Shown in pieces: positions 40,208 through 50,087 of a stretch of DNA of 64,000 bases (position 1 is its first letter; each line of letters starts with the position of its first letter). The notes under the pieces were generated by a model, which ran no database searches, was not told the origin of the DNA, and saw nothing but the letters and a program-made list of their open reading frames with translations. The stretch covers positions 1,222,794 to 1,286,793 of the forward strand of contig OZ037907.1 of assembly GCA_964035575.1 (NCBI GenBank), given 5' to 3'. A program made the position numbers and the translations under genes. The stretch is from Rhynchopus sp. YZ270_cl-10 (lineage: Eukaryota; Euglenozoa; Diplonemea; Diplonemida; Diplonemidae).

Positions 40208-43200
40208 TCACAACTCCCAATCAACTTGATATAAAATCTCATTGGGAAATCCCCTATGCAATTGTTCCAAACCATTTTTGTGTGTTTCCAATTCATGTTC
40301 AGGAGACCCTGTACCAATATTAAAATGATCAGGGTTTGCAGTATGTAATAAAATAATCCTGTCCTTTGCAGGAATATTAGCAAGAACTTGTTCAGTAGAC
40401 AAGTTGTTCCCCAAAAAGTGAAAAGATGAGGGCTTGTTATCTTGGTTCATTTTGACAATAGTTATTAGAACACATTTTAAGAGACTCACCAAGGCAAACT
40501 CAATCTGTTCTGCATAGTCTGATGTTGCGTACGTCCCATCAATCCTGCCAGTTATCCTGTTAATAAGGGCGTTGTAGGTGCCTACAATCGAGGATACGGT
40601 GTTAGCGTTTTCAGGTACAATAAGAGGATGATGTTTTATTGTAGTACTGTTCTGCACAACAAACAATTCCAATTCTCTTCTGAGTTGATTCCCTTGTCCT
40701 ATCCTCTTTGTAATAGACTGGTCTACAGCATGGTAAAAGCAAGTACCATCCCCCAAAACCCTGGTAATGGAGAGCTTCGGCTTTTGTGCTGTTGTTGCTT
40801 CTGCTGATGTAGGGTTATTCTTCTTCCGCTTCTTAGGAGACTTATCTTCTGGGTCTCTCTTCCTCTTTTTGGCTACATAGACAAGATCTTCAGCATCTTC
40901 AAACTGAATGCTCTCGCACTGCATTGGCATGGGGTCCCAGAATTTATGGTCGTCAGATGGTGGAGGCATCTTTGCTTGTTTGTGGGTCTGTTCAGAGTAC
41001 TCTTTGTCAGTCATGACGTGGTAACTCTGTAGCATGGCCTCTTCTGCTTCAGTCAGCTGCATAAAGATGCCCTCGAGTCCACGGTCAGCAACAGATTTCA
41101 GCATGTCCTTGTACACAGGGTTTGACACTCTGTATGGCTCCACAATAGTTCTGGTTGATTTGGTCCATTTCTTCAGAGGCACTGCAACCTTGACATGCTC
41201 TGCCTTTGGGCATCTGCTCAGAGCAACGTACAACTGCCCATGTGCAAAGCACTGAGACTCTGTGAGGTCGAGTCCAACCCTATCGAGGGTCTGTCCCTGA
41301 GACTTGTTAATTGTAGAGGCGAATGACAGTGCGACAGGAAACTGGACACGCTGCATGCTGAAACCAGCCTTCTTCTCGTCAGGAGTGTTCTTAACTCTGG
41401 GGATGTTCACTTCCGTTCCAACTCTTTTAGGGTCACCCACAATGATCCCCTGAATGTTGAGCTGTGTCACGCCAGTCACAATAAACCTCGTTCCATTGCA
41501 GAGACCCTTTGGTGGGTTGAGGTTTTTAAGCAACATTAGAGGAGCACCAACCTTGACAGTGATGCAGTGGTCAGGTATGCCTGTCTGCTGGTACGCATTC
41601 ATCACGTCTGAGTCAATGGCAGATTCTCCCTCAACAGACTCCTCTGTGCATGTGTCCTTCCCTGTAAGCTGGAACTCATGGAGTACTTCTTTTTGTTTCC
41701 CACACAGCCTCTTGAGACAAATGTTGTTCATTGCCTTCTGAGCTTTGTTAGTTGGTGCAAGGATCATGCCATTTCCAACTACACCTTCTCCAATCAGAGG
41801 GAAGACGTGGGTGATTAAATCATCAGGTACAACATAATCCCCACAATCCTTTCGGTAGAGGTTTCTTGGGAGAGATATGGAACCGTCTCTATCGTTGCAC
41901 GACCCATCGCCAATGGTTCCCAGGTAGGTAGCCCAATTTTTGTCATCCTTCTGCCTCATTATCTCGACAAGGGACAGCATAGTCATATTTTGGAATAGAG
42001 GAGAAGTATGCAGACAGTTTTTAAGCGTGGCACTCTTGTCTCCCTCAGTGACAGGAAGAATCTGCTTGAAGTCGCCACCAAGAACCACAGTAATTCCACC
42101 AAACCACATGGCCTTTTCAGTAACCTTTCTGCAGGTTCTGTCGAGAAGTTCTATGTGGCCCCTGTTTGCCATCACCACCTCATCAAAGACAATGAGATCC
42201 GTTGCGCGGATGAGATCTTCAATTTCTTTTGTCAGTTTGCAGACAGAGTGGTGGTCATCAGGGTACAGATCAAGAGGAAACTTGAATCTGTTGTGGGATG
42301 TTCTTCCTCCAGGCAGGAGCATTGCTGCAATACCAGAGCTTGCGACTGCAAGGGCAATGTTAGGACGATGTGTGTCATCTTGCGCCGGAACCCCTCTGTG
42401 GCTTCTGCACCAACTGAGCATGGCCTGGTAGGTAAACGTTTTTCCAGTCCCTGCAGCACCCTGAAGCAGAAACATCTCGCCTTTGCCCTGAGTCACAGAG
42501 AGTTGAACACGCTGAACTGCTTCCATCTGTTTTGTATTGAGCTTAGGTTGAATCTTCTCCCACTCTTGCCACTGCTTTTCCATGTTGTAGATTTCATCCT
42601 TCATAACCCAAGACACTCCATCGTTCGCACTCCTCACAGCAGCTGTTGGTGTTGGGAGTCCAAAGACTTCTAGCTTTACATCCGACCCACAAATGTTTCT
42701 CAACACATTCTGAATATCCAACAGTGCTTCATTTTCCTCCTGCTCAGATACCGTAGCCTCCCCATCCGGTGCAGTCTCTCCCTGCTTCAGAGGACGCTTG
42801 CACAGCTCCACCTTGTATGTCTTCCAGAGTTCTTTCATGTCATTAGGAGGAATAGCAAAGGAGTTGAGTAGAACAGCAAGGGTAAACCTGAGGCATCTTC
42901 CTGACACAGTGGTTTTGACTGCATCCACAAGTGTAAGCTTCACAAGTTTACCATCCTGAAGGAGCCCCATTTCATTTGCTGCATCCGTAAAGGACTCGCA
43001 CTTTTTCCCTTCTACAGTCATCAGGTCATCAAAGCTAGTGGGTCCTTTTCTCACCATGAGGATAGTGCGCAGAGCCTGAAGCTCCTTATCCAAAACAGGG
43101 GTTCTGTACAGGCGACCAATAGCCAGAAGATGGGACTTTGCAGCTCGTGATCTGTCCGTTGTGACAAGCGACTCAGTCCTGGGGCAGTACACGTAGCTTT

Positions 43201-46200
43201 TCCTCAGGGTCCACTCTGCTTTATCTCTGGAGAAGGCAAAGTATTCAGGAACAGTGATGTAGTTCAGGGTTTGTATTCCCTGGTACTTGGAAGACGGGTC
43301 ACGTTTTGCGTCACTATTTGCAGCAAACCAGGCTGTGAGTGTTGTGTCCGTGGCCTTGTCAAGAGCCTCTGCCTCCTTGCCAGGAAAGTAGTACAGCCTT
43401 TGCTGGCCTGCAAGATGAACATCAAGTCTGGTGACACTTGGGTCAATGTATCTCATCTTTGTTCCGAGAAGGTATCCAATGGCCTCAAGTGACCCAATGT
43501 GTATGCCTGTCAGATAGCTCATGCACTCATCCGTTTTGTTTTTTTCCCCGTCTTTGGCTGAAACTGAAACATTAGCATACTCATCGTCCTTGAACAGATA
43601 CTTGAAGAGGTATCTGATGACAACTGGAGATCCAACAGCCTCTATGTTGAAGTGGCTCATGAACTGGGTGAGAAGAACTATGTTGTAGGAAACAACATAG
43701 CGGTTGTCTCTACAGCTGGGGTGTACCTTCCCTTCTGTGGCCAGCTTTCTTGCCCGCTCTTGGTCTTTTTCCGCAACAGCGCTTGTTCTCCCATTTTCAG
43801 GCCGCATACCATAGCTGTACATTCCTGTCTCAGTTGCCAGGGTATCTTCCCGAAAGTTTTTAGGGTAGTGCTGTTTGCACCGTGCGTTGCCGTCTGGGCC
43901 GGGCACCTTGCATCGTGCACTGGGCACAGTATCACACTTGGTGTGCATCATCTGCTCCGACACCAAGTTGTATAGCTCTTCTTGCGTTTCGGGATCAGGC
44001 AACTGGCAGGACACCGCCATGTCAAAAATGGCTGCAGACTTCGGCTTATGCTCCTTGGAAACCCACAGAAGAAGATGCAAGTGGGGGAGTCCGCGCTTCT
44101 GGTACTCCACCACACGAACCATTGCCTGGTACGTCCCGAGTGCATTCTCTTTCAACTTTTTCTCAAGTTGATCCATCTTGAGGTTGAAGACTCGGTGCAC
44201 AAGATCAGACCTGTCACAGGGTCTTTCTCCTGGACGCAGCTCCCTGAGAATCTCTGGCCAGTGTGGGTTGGCTGTCATGGTCAGGAAATAATCGGGGCAG
44301 CCAAGACGGGCCTTCAACGCAAGTGAATCGTTGAGGTCTTGAATCCTAGCTCTCTTCCCACGCGGGTAGCTGGCATAGAGGGTGGTGGTGGCTGTTGTAG
44401 TGTCATTGGTCGCATCGTGTGTGGTGACGCGACGGTTTTCCACCACTGTCGTAACACGGGCCTCTTCAAGGAATTCTTTTGTTGCATACTTCTTTACTAT
44501 CTGCTGGCTGTGGTAAGATATGCGTTGCGTAATGGCACGGATGCCAAGCTGAAGGAAGAAGTATTCTGTCAGCTTGCGCCCTATAAGTGCAGGCCCTGGT
44601 TCCCCATCTGGGTTCTTCTCGGTCGCCCGTGAAAACAGGTGGAAGCAGCCATACTCCTGTGCTGACACACCACTGTAGGGGTTTGGCGTTGCTTCATCTT
44701 TTCGACTGTGTCTCCAACCTGTACTGTCCTTTGGACACACATGGATAAGGGGAAAACACAGCGGCTCAAACCTCGCATCAAAATCCGATATCTTTCTGCT
44801 GTATCTATCGCTTCCTTCACCTTCACCTTCAGCTTCTCCCTGCATAATAACGCTGTACTGCTGCCGGCCCCAACCTGCTGCGTATTTGTGATCATCTGTT
44901 CCAGTACTGACAGTATATACAGCCCGCAATTCATCTTCTGCAGCGGCGTTTGCGTACTCCCGTCCCGTCTTCTCAGGTCCTCGCAGATCGTCAAAGTTAA
45001 TGGCCACATGTGTGTTCTCTTCGGCACTGTCCATCAGAACTGAGGCTCTCCTGAACATCCTGACATAGCAATTGTCTTTCAGCATGGTCATGATGTCCTG
45101 GTAGAGAGTAGTGTCGCGTTCCAGTTCTGGGATCCTCTCCATCTCTTGCAAGCCTTTCAAGGCGCGGTCCTGCTCGTTGTATCCACCAACAAACCAGGTT
45201 TGGTTTCTTGTTTCCGCATCGTCAGACAGGCCCATAATTTTCTTCACCCCTTTTCCTTTTACAACTATGTTGTGTATTCCGCGTATGTTGGAAAACAACT
45301 TGTGGGGGGTATGCAATGCCTTGGCCATCTGATGATAAGAATTCAGGCGGTATGAATTCTTGAGAAACATTTGATCCGAGAACAATCTTTTGTGGTTGTC
45401 GTTCTCAAATTCAATTGGCCCAGGGATGTCTCTCGCCTTGATCCTGTTGCAGCAAATTCCATATCTCCCTTCTCCTCGGACCTCACCAGAGAAGAGCTTT
45501 GCACCACATTTTCTACAGACAGAATTCATCCCCCCAATGTCAGCATAAGACACGCATCCATTTGTGTAGTCTTCAAGCTTCATTGCAGCTGAGTGGAGGC
45601 TTGGGTCAAGACTTCTCCCACACATTTCCGAAGTAGAAACCCTATTTTCGAATTCTGCAACTAATGCTTGACAGATGGGTCCGTTTGTTCTCAGTGTATC
45701 GGACCTCTTCTCGAGCCATCTTTCGCAGATGTCATTTGCACAGTTCTCTATTGATCCAAGAATGTACGGAGAAAGTCCTTGCATGCCATGACTTTTTTCT
45801 TCCTCAAGCAACTTGATTCTCTTCTTGTCGGAGTATGTGAGAGAATCAAGAGAACGGTTCCAGCGAGACTCTAACTCAGGATGTACAGCAAAGAGATCCC
45901 TGAACGAAGATTTATTAGTTATTGTTCTAATAGAAGCAATAACGTACGCAAGACGGCATTTTGCAACGTGCGTGATGTGCATGTACCTGAAGAGACAATG
46001 TGGATCATGTATTTTTGTTTTGTTGTATCTCTGTAAACACCACTCACAGACATCGTATTGAGTGTGTGGTGCAGAGCTTTCGTACTGGCTGCAGAAAAAA
46101 TTTATATCTTCTAACTGCATTTGTGATGTTTCAGCCGAGAGACGCAAAGATTCACGCATGTCCGACAGGTATCTAGACCATCCATTCGATGGGGGCTCTC

Positions 46201-46267
46201 TGGCGCAGTCATCCAAATCTCCATCTATCATATGACCATAGAGATCTTGATATCCCCCTTCCAACAT
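40208..46267 (-). CDS. Helitron Rep-helicase protein with C-terminal OTU protease, 2019 aa
   Basis: This is a rolling-circle transposase in a single uninterrupted frame. The N-terminal 270 residues contain Cys/His clusters (CEWCLQRY at about 74; CRKCGAKLFSG at about 250). A Helitron-like N domain leads to the HUH nuclease motif GLPHLHLLLWV (about 725) and the tyrosine motif YLFKYLFKD (about 889). A Pif1-type helicase follows: Walker A GAAGTGKTF (about 1274), Walker B VFDEVV (about 1361), and SFASTINKSQGQTLD near the end. After a basic linker (KKRKRDPEDKSPKKRKK), residues 1835-1985 form an OTU cysteine protease: GDGTCFYHAV (catalytic Asp and Cys) and DHFNIG (His). OTU domains are known from the Helitron2/Helentron branch; no AP-endonuclease is present. 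All catalytic motifs look intact, so this may be an autonomous copy. Confidence 0.93.
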   Translation of the reverse strand: MLEGGYQDLYGHMIDGDLDDCAREPPSNGWSRYLSDMRESLRLSAETSQMQLEDINFFCSQYESSAPHTQYDVCEWCLQRYNKTKIHDPHCLFRYMHITHVAKCRLAYVIASIRTITNKSSFRDLFAVHPELESRWNRSLDSLTYSDKKRIKLLEEEKSHGMQGLSPYILGSIENCANDICERWLEKRSDTLRTNGPICQALVAEFENRVSTSEMCGRSLDPSLHSAAMKLEDYTNGCVSYADIGGMNSVCRKCGAKLFSGEVRGEGRYGICCNRIKARDIPGPIEFENDNHKRLFSDQMFLKNSYRLNSYHQMAKALHTPHKLFSNIRGIHNIVVKGKGVKKIMGLSDDAETRNQTWFVGGYNEQDRALKGLQEMERIPELERDTTLYQDIMTMLKDNCYVRMFRRASVLMDSAEENTHVAINFDDLRGPEKTGREYANAAAEDELRAVYTVSTGTDDHKYAAGWGRQQYSVIMQGEAEGEGEGSDRYSRKISDFDARFEPLCFPLIHVCPKDSTGWRHSRKDEATPNPYSGVSAQEYGCFHLFSRATEKNPDGEPGPALIGRKLTEYFFLQLGIRAITQRISYHSQQIVKKYATKEFLEEARVTTVVENRRVTTHDATNDTTTATTTLYASYPRGKRARIQDLNDSLALKARLGCPDYFLTMTANPHWPEILRELRPGERPCDRSDLVHRVFNLKMDQLEKKLKENALGTYQAMVRVVEYQKRGLPHLHLLLWVSKEHKPKSAAIFDMAVSCQLPDPETQEELYNLVSEQMMHTKCDTVPSARCKVPGPDGNARCKQHYPKNFREDTLATETGMYSYGMRPENGRTSAVAEKDQERARKLATEGKVHPSCRDNRYVVSYNIVLLTQFMSHFNIEAVGSPVVIRYLFKYLFKDDEYANVSVSAKDGEKNKTDECMSYLTGIHIGSLEAIGYLLGTKMRYIDPSVTRLDVHLAGQQRLYYFPGKEAEALDKATDTTLTAWFAANSDAKRDPSSKYQGIQTLNYITVPEYFAFSRDKAEWTLRKSYVYCPRTESLVTTDRSRAAKSHLLAIGRLYRTPVLDKELQALRTILMVRKGPTSFDDLMTVEGKKCESFTDAANEMGLLQDGKLVKLTLVDAVKTTVSGRCLRFTLAVLLNSFAIPPNDMKELWKTYKVELCKRPLKQGETAPDGEATVSEQEENEALLDIQNVLRNICGSDVKLEVFGLPTPTAAVRSANDGVSWVMKDEIYNMEKQWQEWEKIQPKLNTKQMEAVQRVQLSVTQGKGEMFLLQGAAGTGKTFTYQAMLSWCRSHRGVPAQDDTHRPNIALAVASSGIAAMLLPGGRTSHNRFKFPLDLYPDDHHSVCKLTKEIEDLIRATDLIVFDEVVMANRGHIELLDRTCRKVTEKAMWFGGITVVLGGDFKQILPVTEGDKSATLKNCLHTSPLFQNMTMLSLVEIMRQKDDKNWATYLGTIGDGSCNDRDGSISLPRNLYRKDCGDYVVPDDLITHVFPLIGEGVVGNGMILAPTNKAQKAMNNICLKRLCGKQKEVLHEFQLTGKDTCTEESVEGESAIDSDVMNAYQQTGIPDHCITVKVGAPLMLLKNLNPPKGLCNGTRFIVTGVTQLNIQGIIVGDPKRVGTEVNIPRVKNTPDEKKAGFSMQRVQFPVALSFASTINKSQGQTLDRVGLDLTESQCFAHGQLYVALSRCPKAEHVKVAVPLKKWTKSTRTIVEPYRVSNPVYKDMLKSVADRGLEGIFMQLTEAEEAMLQSYHVMTDKEYSEQTHKQAKMPPPSDDHKFWDPMPMQCESIQFEDAEDLVYVAKKRKRDPEDKSPKKRKKNNPTSAEATTAQKPKLSITRVLGDGTCFYHAVDQSITKRIGQGNQLRRELELFVVQNSTTIKHHPLIVPENANTVSSIVGTYNALINRITGRIDGTYATSDYAEQIEFALVSLLKCVLITIVKMNQDNKPSSFHFLGNNLSTEQVLANIPAKDRIILLHTANPDHFNIGTGSPEHELETHKNGLEQLHRGFPNEILYQVDWEL

Positions 46268-46585
46268 AGTTATGGTGTGTTATGTTTTTCTGTTTGTAAT
46301 GACTGATGATGGATAAAAATGTTCTCAGAATTATTGGAAAAATAGGACATTCCTTTTTTGTTGTTGTATTATGTGATTTGATATTCTGTGTCTGACAAAA
46401 TATACAAATATATTGGAAGAGTAGGAAAAATTCGGAAAACAAATAAATAACAAACAAAAAGTAACTGAGACAAAAAAACCCGAAAACCCGCAAGCCCACA
46501 AAGACATATCCCCACTTATCGCTATTTTGTATTTTGTTTTCTTTTTTTATCCCTTATGTTAATGTTCACAACTCTATCACACAAA
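46268..46585. promoter_or_regulatory. 5' flank of the Helitron gene, shared with the second Rep fragment
   Basis: AT-rich. On the - strand the block at 46378-46411 (TATTTGTATATTTTGTCAGA and CAGAATATCAAA) is nearly the same as the one at 47155-47190 ahead of the second Rep fragment, at a similar distance (about 95-145 bp) from the ATG. This could be a shared promoter or element-end sequence. Confidence 0.5.
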
Positions 46586-47062
46586 TCATTGCATCAATAG
46601 ACCTGTCACAGGCTCCCCCTTGAATAAGTATTTAAACAAATACTTAACAACAAGGACCCCGCGCACTTCCTCATTGTTTCTGTGGCGCCGATATTTCAGG
46701 AGAAGATTGTATTGAACCACCCACCTGTCGTTCATCAGATACTGACTGAAAGCTTTGTAGAGGTTTGGGTGTGCGAATGGTCCCGGGAGTTGTACAATGT
46801 GATCCACATTTAAAGGGTTCTTCGGTGATGTTCTGTTGTCTTTCCAAAGAATTGCGTGAGCATGAGGCAGACCCCTCTTCTGGTACTCCATCACCACCAC
46901 CATTGCAATGTGATCCCCAAGAACATTTTTTTCTCTGATATAATTTACAAGCTCCTTCACCTTGAGGTAGAAGATGCGGTGCACCAGATCCGGACGGTCA
47001 ATAGCTGTCTCCCCTTCTAGCAGATTAGACTGAATCTCATACCACATTGGGTTGAACGTCAT
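46586..47062 (-). pseudogene. Truncated second Helitron Rep, HUH-only ORF, 158 aa
   Basis: It aligns with residues about 670-890 of the neighbouring Helitron protein: DRPDLVHRIFYLKVKELVNY, the HUH motif GLPHAHAILWKD and the tyrosine motif VVKYLFKYLFKG. The segment between them is shortened, and the helicase and OTU parts are absent. The sequence is too diverged to be a recent duplicate of its neighbour. Both catalytic motifs survive, so a small Rep-like protein is possible, but a degrading copy is the simpler reading. Confidence 0.75.
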
Positions 47063-47516
47063 AGTTTGTTTGTGTGTTATTCTTCCTTCTGCTGATAAAT
47101 AAAAATGTACTTTGTTATTTCAGAAAAAAAATTTTTTTTCTATTTTTTTATTGTATCTGATATTTTGTGTCTGAAAAAATATACAAATAAAACGGAAAAA
47201 TTAAAAACAGAAGACAATGCTCGAGCGACACCTTTCTCTTTTATGGTGTCATAAAACGGGAGGGAAAAAGTAAAGATTGTTTGTTGTTTGCTTCCACACC
47301 GCTTCTGTTTCAGATGAAAGTTTTTTTTAAGGCTGTCCTTACAAGCGTATGCCAAAACGCTCGCCTCATGGGTGTGGACTTTTTTTTATAAAATATAAAT
47401 TGAGTAGGGGAAAAAAAGCGGGGGAATGCGCAGAAGCACTATTTTTTACGGGGATCATTTTGTCAAATACTACAACTACTAAAAAAATTTACTGTAAAAA
47501 ATAATGATAAAAATTC
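47063..47516. other. Flank of the Rep fragment
   Basis: AT-rich, with no gene seen apart from the shared block at 47155-47190. Confidence 0.5.
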
Positions 47517-47867
47517 CTAAAAATATTCTTCATCATCATCGTCATCATCTTCTGGAAGTGGGATGGGGGTGGTGACCTGGGGTGCGGTAACCTGGGGTGT
47601 GGTAACCTGGGGTGTGGTAACCTGGGGGCTTTTTTTCTTGTAATTCCTCCTGGGTTTTGGAGATTTTTCCTCGTGCACTTTGACGTGGTTATTAAGTGCA
47701 GATAAGGTTTCGCAAACCTTCTTGCACGTTTCACAAACCCATACTCCTCTCCTCGCTGGAGTACGAGTACGAGTTGGGGGGGCCTGAGGGGCCTCCGGTG
47801 TTGTGGGGGTCTCAAGTGTGGGCGTCTCAAGTGTGGGGGTCTCAGGTGTTATAGCCTCCTGAGACAT
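47517..47867 (-). CDS. Small C2H2 zinc-finger protein, 116 aa
   Basis: One zinc finger with ideal spacing, C-x2-C-x12-H-x3-H (CETCKKVCETLSALNNHVKVH, residues about 44-64). The N-terminal side has Thr/Pro repeats (TPTLETPTLETP). The C-terminal side has PQVTTPQVTTPQV repeats and ends in an acidic DDDDDDEEYF tail. It is probably a nucleic-acid-binding protein and recalls the single-finger host-like proteins that travel with mobile elements; its proximity to the Helitron may be chance. Confidence 0.65.
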   Translation of the reverse strand: MSQEAITPETPTLETPTLETPTTPEAPQAPPTRTRTPARRGVWVCETCKKVCETLSALNNHVKVHEEKSPKPRRNYKKKSPQVTTPQVTTPQVTAPQVTTPIPLPEDDDDDDEEYF

Positions 47868-47922
47868 CCTCGAATTGCGCTGTGATTATTATTTGTATCA
47901 GTTGAATAAAACCAAATAGTCA

Positions 47923-48333
47923 TTATACCTTTGGTGTATCAACCCTCCTCCTCTTGTTTTGGTGGTTAACGATGTGTTCAATCGCACGTTCATGCTGTGT
48001 TAAGAAGAATTTAAAAGTAATAACTGTAATATTACATACCAGTGATGTGTAGAAGCTGTGGGCTGAACGGATCATGTTGTGAGCTTCTGTGAGTTGCCTG
48101 CACATTTCTTTAGTTTTCTCCATCTGGATATGTAGATCCGTGATCAGACCCGCAAGACTATCATCAACCGGCTCATTAAGCACATTGTTTCTGATAACGT
48201 CATCCGGGAGCTCATCATCCGGCTGTGAATTAGGCCCTTCTTCAGTTGGAGTAGGAAGGAGCATCGGGGCTTCCGCAAGGAGATTGGTGGACTGCAAATC
48301 ATCACTCCACGGTGTCGGTTTCTTGGGGTCCAT
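47923..48333 (-). CDS. Uncharacterised helical protein with probable 45-nt intron, about 121 aa
   Basis: The uninterrupted frame encodes 136 aa, but on the - strand 48039-47995 is a textbook intron (GTATGT ... TTCTTAACACAG, 45 nt, phase 0). Removing it deletes a hydrophobic segment that looks unlike its surroundings and gives HSFYTSL joined to HERAIEHIVNHQ. The N-terminal half is acidic and Pro-rich, the middle (LAGLITDLHIQMEKTKEMC) is helical, and the tail KRRRVD is a candidate nuclear signal. The intron is the same size class as the actin intron (46 nt). No family is recognised. Confidence 0.6.
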   Translation of the reverse strand: MDPKKPTPWSDDLQSTNLLAEAPMLLPTPTEEGPNSQPDDELPDDVIRNNVLNEPVDDSLAGLITDLHIQMEKTKEMCRQLTEAHNMIRSAHSFYTSLVCNITVITFKFFLTQHERAIEHIVNHQNKRRRVDTPKV

Positions 48334-48559
48334 GTTGTTGTTTTTGTTTGTGTCGTAGGATTTTCTGGGGAGGGGAATGAATAAGAGAAATATATTAAGT
48401 AGGACCTACCAAAAAAATGGTATCTCCTGGGCTACAGACCACAAATCTAATTCATCTCCATCCATCTAATGCCTGAATTAAATTTGGTTAAAGGGTAAGG
48501 TGGCATTCCCTCCTACATACATCCCACACCGCAGGGAAACACCAATACATATACAACTA

Positions 48560-48910
48560 CCCAGTCAACTCGTAAACCTGTGTAGTCAATTTTGCTGTTT
48601 TTACAGTGTTTTCTATTGGTGAGTGAGTTTGTAGGAGTGCCGTCACCATAGGAATAGTAATCTGAACATATATTAGCAATATTGTGTATACTGTGTATAC
48701 TGTGTATACTGTGTATACTGTGTATACTGTGTATACTGTGTATACTGTGTATACTGTGTATACTGTGTATACTGTGTATACTGTGTATACTGTGTATACT
48801 GTGTATACCTGCAACCCATGCCTTTTATGGTTGGTCAGTGAGTCTGTAGGAGTGCCGTCACCATAGGAATAGTAATCTGAACATATATTAGCAATATTTT
48901 GTTGTTGTTG
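48560..48910 (-). repeat. Inverted copies of the 168-222 bp repeat with (TATACTGTG) array
   Basis: Two copies of the core that reads GTAGGAGTGCCGTCACCATA here (the reverse complement of the 55.6-57.9 kb units), at about 48624-48683 and 48830-48897. They flank a 9-bp TATACTGTG array (48684-48808, about 14 copies). ATGCCTTTTATGGTTGGTCA between them also matches the big array units. Confidence 0.85.
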
Positions 48911-48929
48911 AGTTTGCGGGTTTGCAGAA

Positions 48930-48990
48930 TATACTGTGTATACTGTGTATACTGTGTATACTGTGTATACTGTGTATACTGTGTATACTG
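48930..48990. repeat. Tandem array of 9-bp TATACTGTG, about 7 copies
   Basis: A second short array of the same 9-bp unit, preceded by GTTTGCGGGTTTGC, a two-unit piece of the CCCGCAAA satellite in reverse orientation. Confidence 0.9.
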
Positions 48991-49228
48991 TAGTTTTTTA
49001 GCAATATTATATTTACTATTACGGGTTTGCTATTGTATGGAAATATTATTGGGTGTGTCCAGGGGTAAACACTCAGCAGAGTAAGTATGTAAGCACACTC
49101 ACAGAACAGACTGGCAAAGTGTATCTCTTTTTACCTCACACTCCCCTCTTGTTTTTGTAAACCACCCAGGCACCCTTCATCCTCCATACCCAAACACCAC
49201 AGCCTAACACACATTTTTTGAACACAAC

Positions 49229-49894
49229 ATGAACACACTATTAGAAGGCAAAGTGATAGAAGCAAGAGACCCTGGAAACCGTGCCCAGCTTGTTGCATTC
49301 CATTTTTCAGAAACATGTGAAACGAAAGGACGAACAGCATATCTTCAAGGAACCCTTGGAAATAGGCCACTGAATGTGTGCATACTATTTCACAGAGGGA
49401 AATGTAAGTCACAGAAGACGTGCCGTCAACTACATGTCAGTCCAGATGCTGTGGACAGACTTCGCGATGAAATGGCGGGCCAGTGCTGCGCACTTCATTC
49501 CGGAAAATGGGTCAGCAAAAAATGCGTCATGTTGAAGGGAAAGGACAATATAGCATTGCTCTCTGTGAGCAATTTCAGCAGTACAAGAGGTTTGGAGGAG
49601 CTTTTGCGCCGGGGGGACAAGATTATTGTACAAAAGAACAGGATTTGTGGGCTGAACAAATTGAAGAGATGCAAATGGGGGGAGCGTTGTATCAACATCC
49701 ATATATGCCGAGAACTTGACCTGGAGAACCTTGCATCATTCTGCCCTTCCAGTACTTGCTCCAGCAGTGAATCCTATGCAGACACCTGGCAGGAATGCAC
49801 ATCGAGCAGCAAATCTAGTGTTGATACCCTATCTCCCTCAGCATCTGAAATAACCTTCATGGCACTGAACAGGTTTGCTGCACACTGGGTTTAA
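49229..49894 (+). CDS. Protein with two CCCH zinc fingers, 221 aa
   Basis: Two fingers have identical spacing C-x7-C-x5-C-x3-H: residues 51-69 (CILFHRGKCKSQKTCRQLH) and 140-158 (CGLNKLKRCKWGERCINIH). CCCH fingers of this spacing usually bind single-stranded RNA. The linker holds a CC pair and hydrophobic strands; the C-terminal 55 residues are Ser/Thr-rich and probably disordered. AATAAATAAA directly after the stop would serve polyadenylation. The start is the first ATG, after a CA-rich leader GAACACAACATG like the leaders of the next two genes. A post-transcriptional regulator is inferred. Confidence 0.75.
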   Translation: MNTLLEGKVIEARDPGNRAQLVAFHFSETCETKGRTAYLQGTLGNRPLNVCILFHRGKCKSQKTCRQLHVSPDAVDRLRDEMAGQCCALHSGKWVSKKCVMLKGKDNIALLSVSNFSSTRGLEELLRRGDKIIVQKNRICGLNKLKRCKWGERCINIHICRELDLENLASFCPSSTCSSSESYADTWQECTSSSKSSVDTLSPSASEITFMALNRFAAHWV

Positions 49895-50087
49895 TAAATA
49901 AAAACCAAGACAAAAGAAAACAAAAATAAAGAACACTCCAAATTAAATAATATTGCAACCCATCCCAATTATTACTTATCCCTCCATCTGTTTTTCTTGT
50001 ATTCTTTAAGTTTTTATTGTCTTACTCAACGGACTAACACATCACAGGCCACTACTACAAATATACTGTCAACACAACAAGAACACA

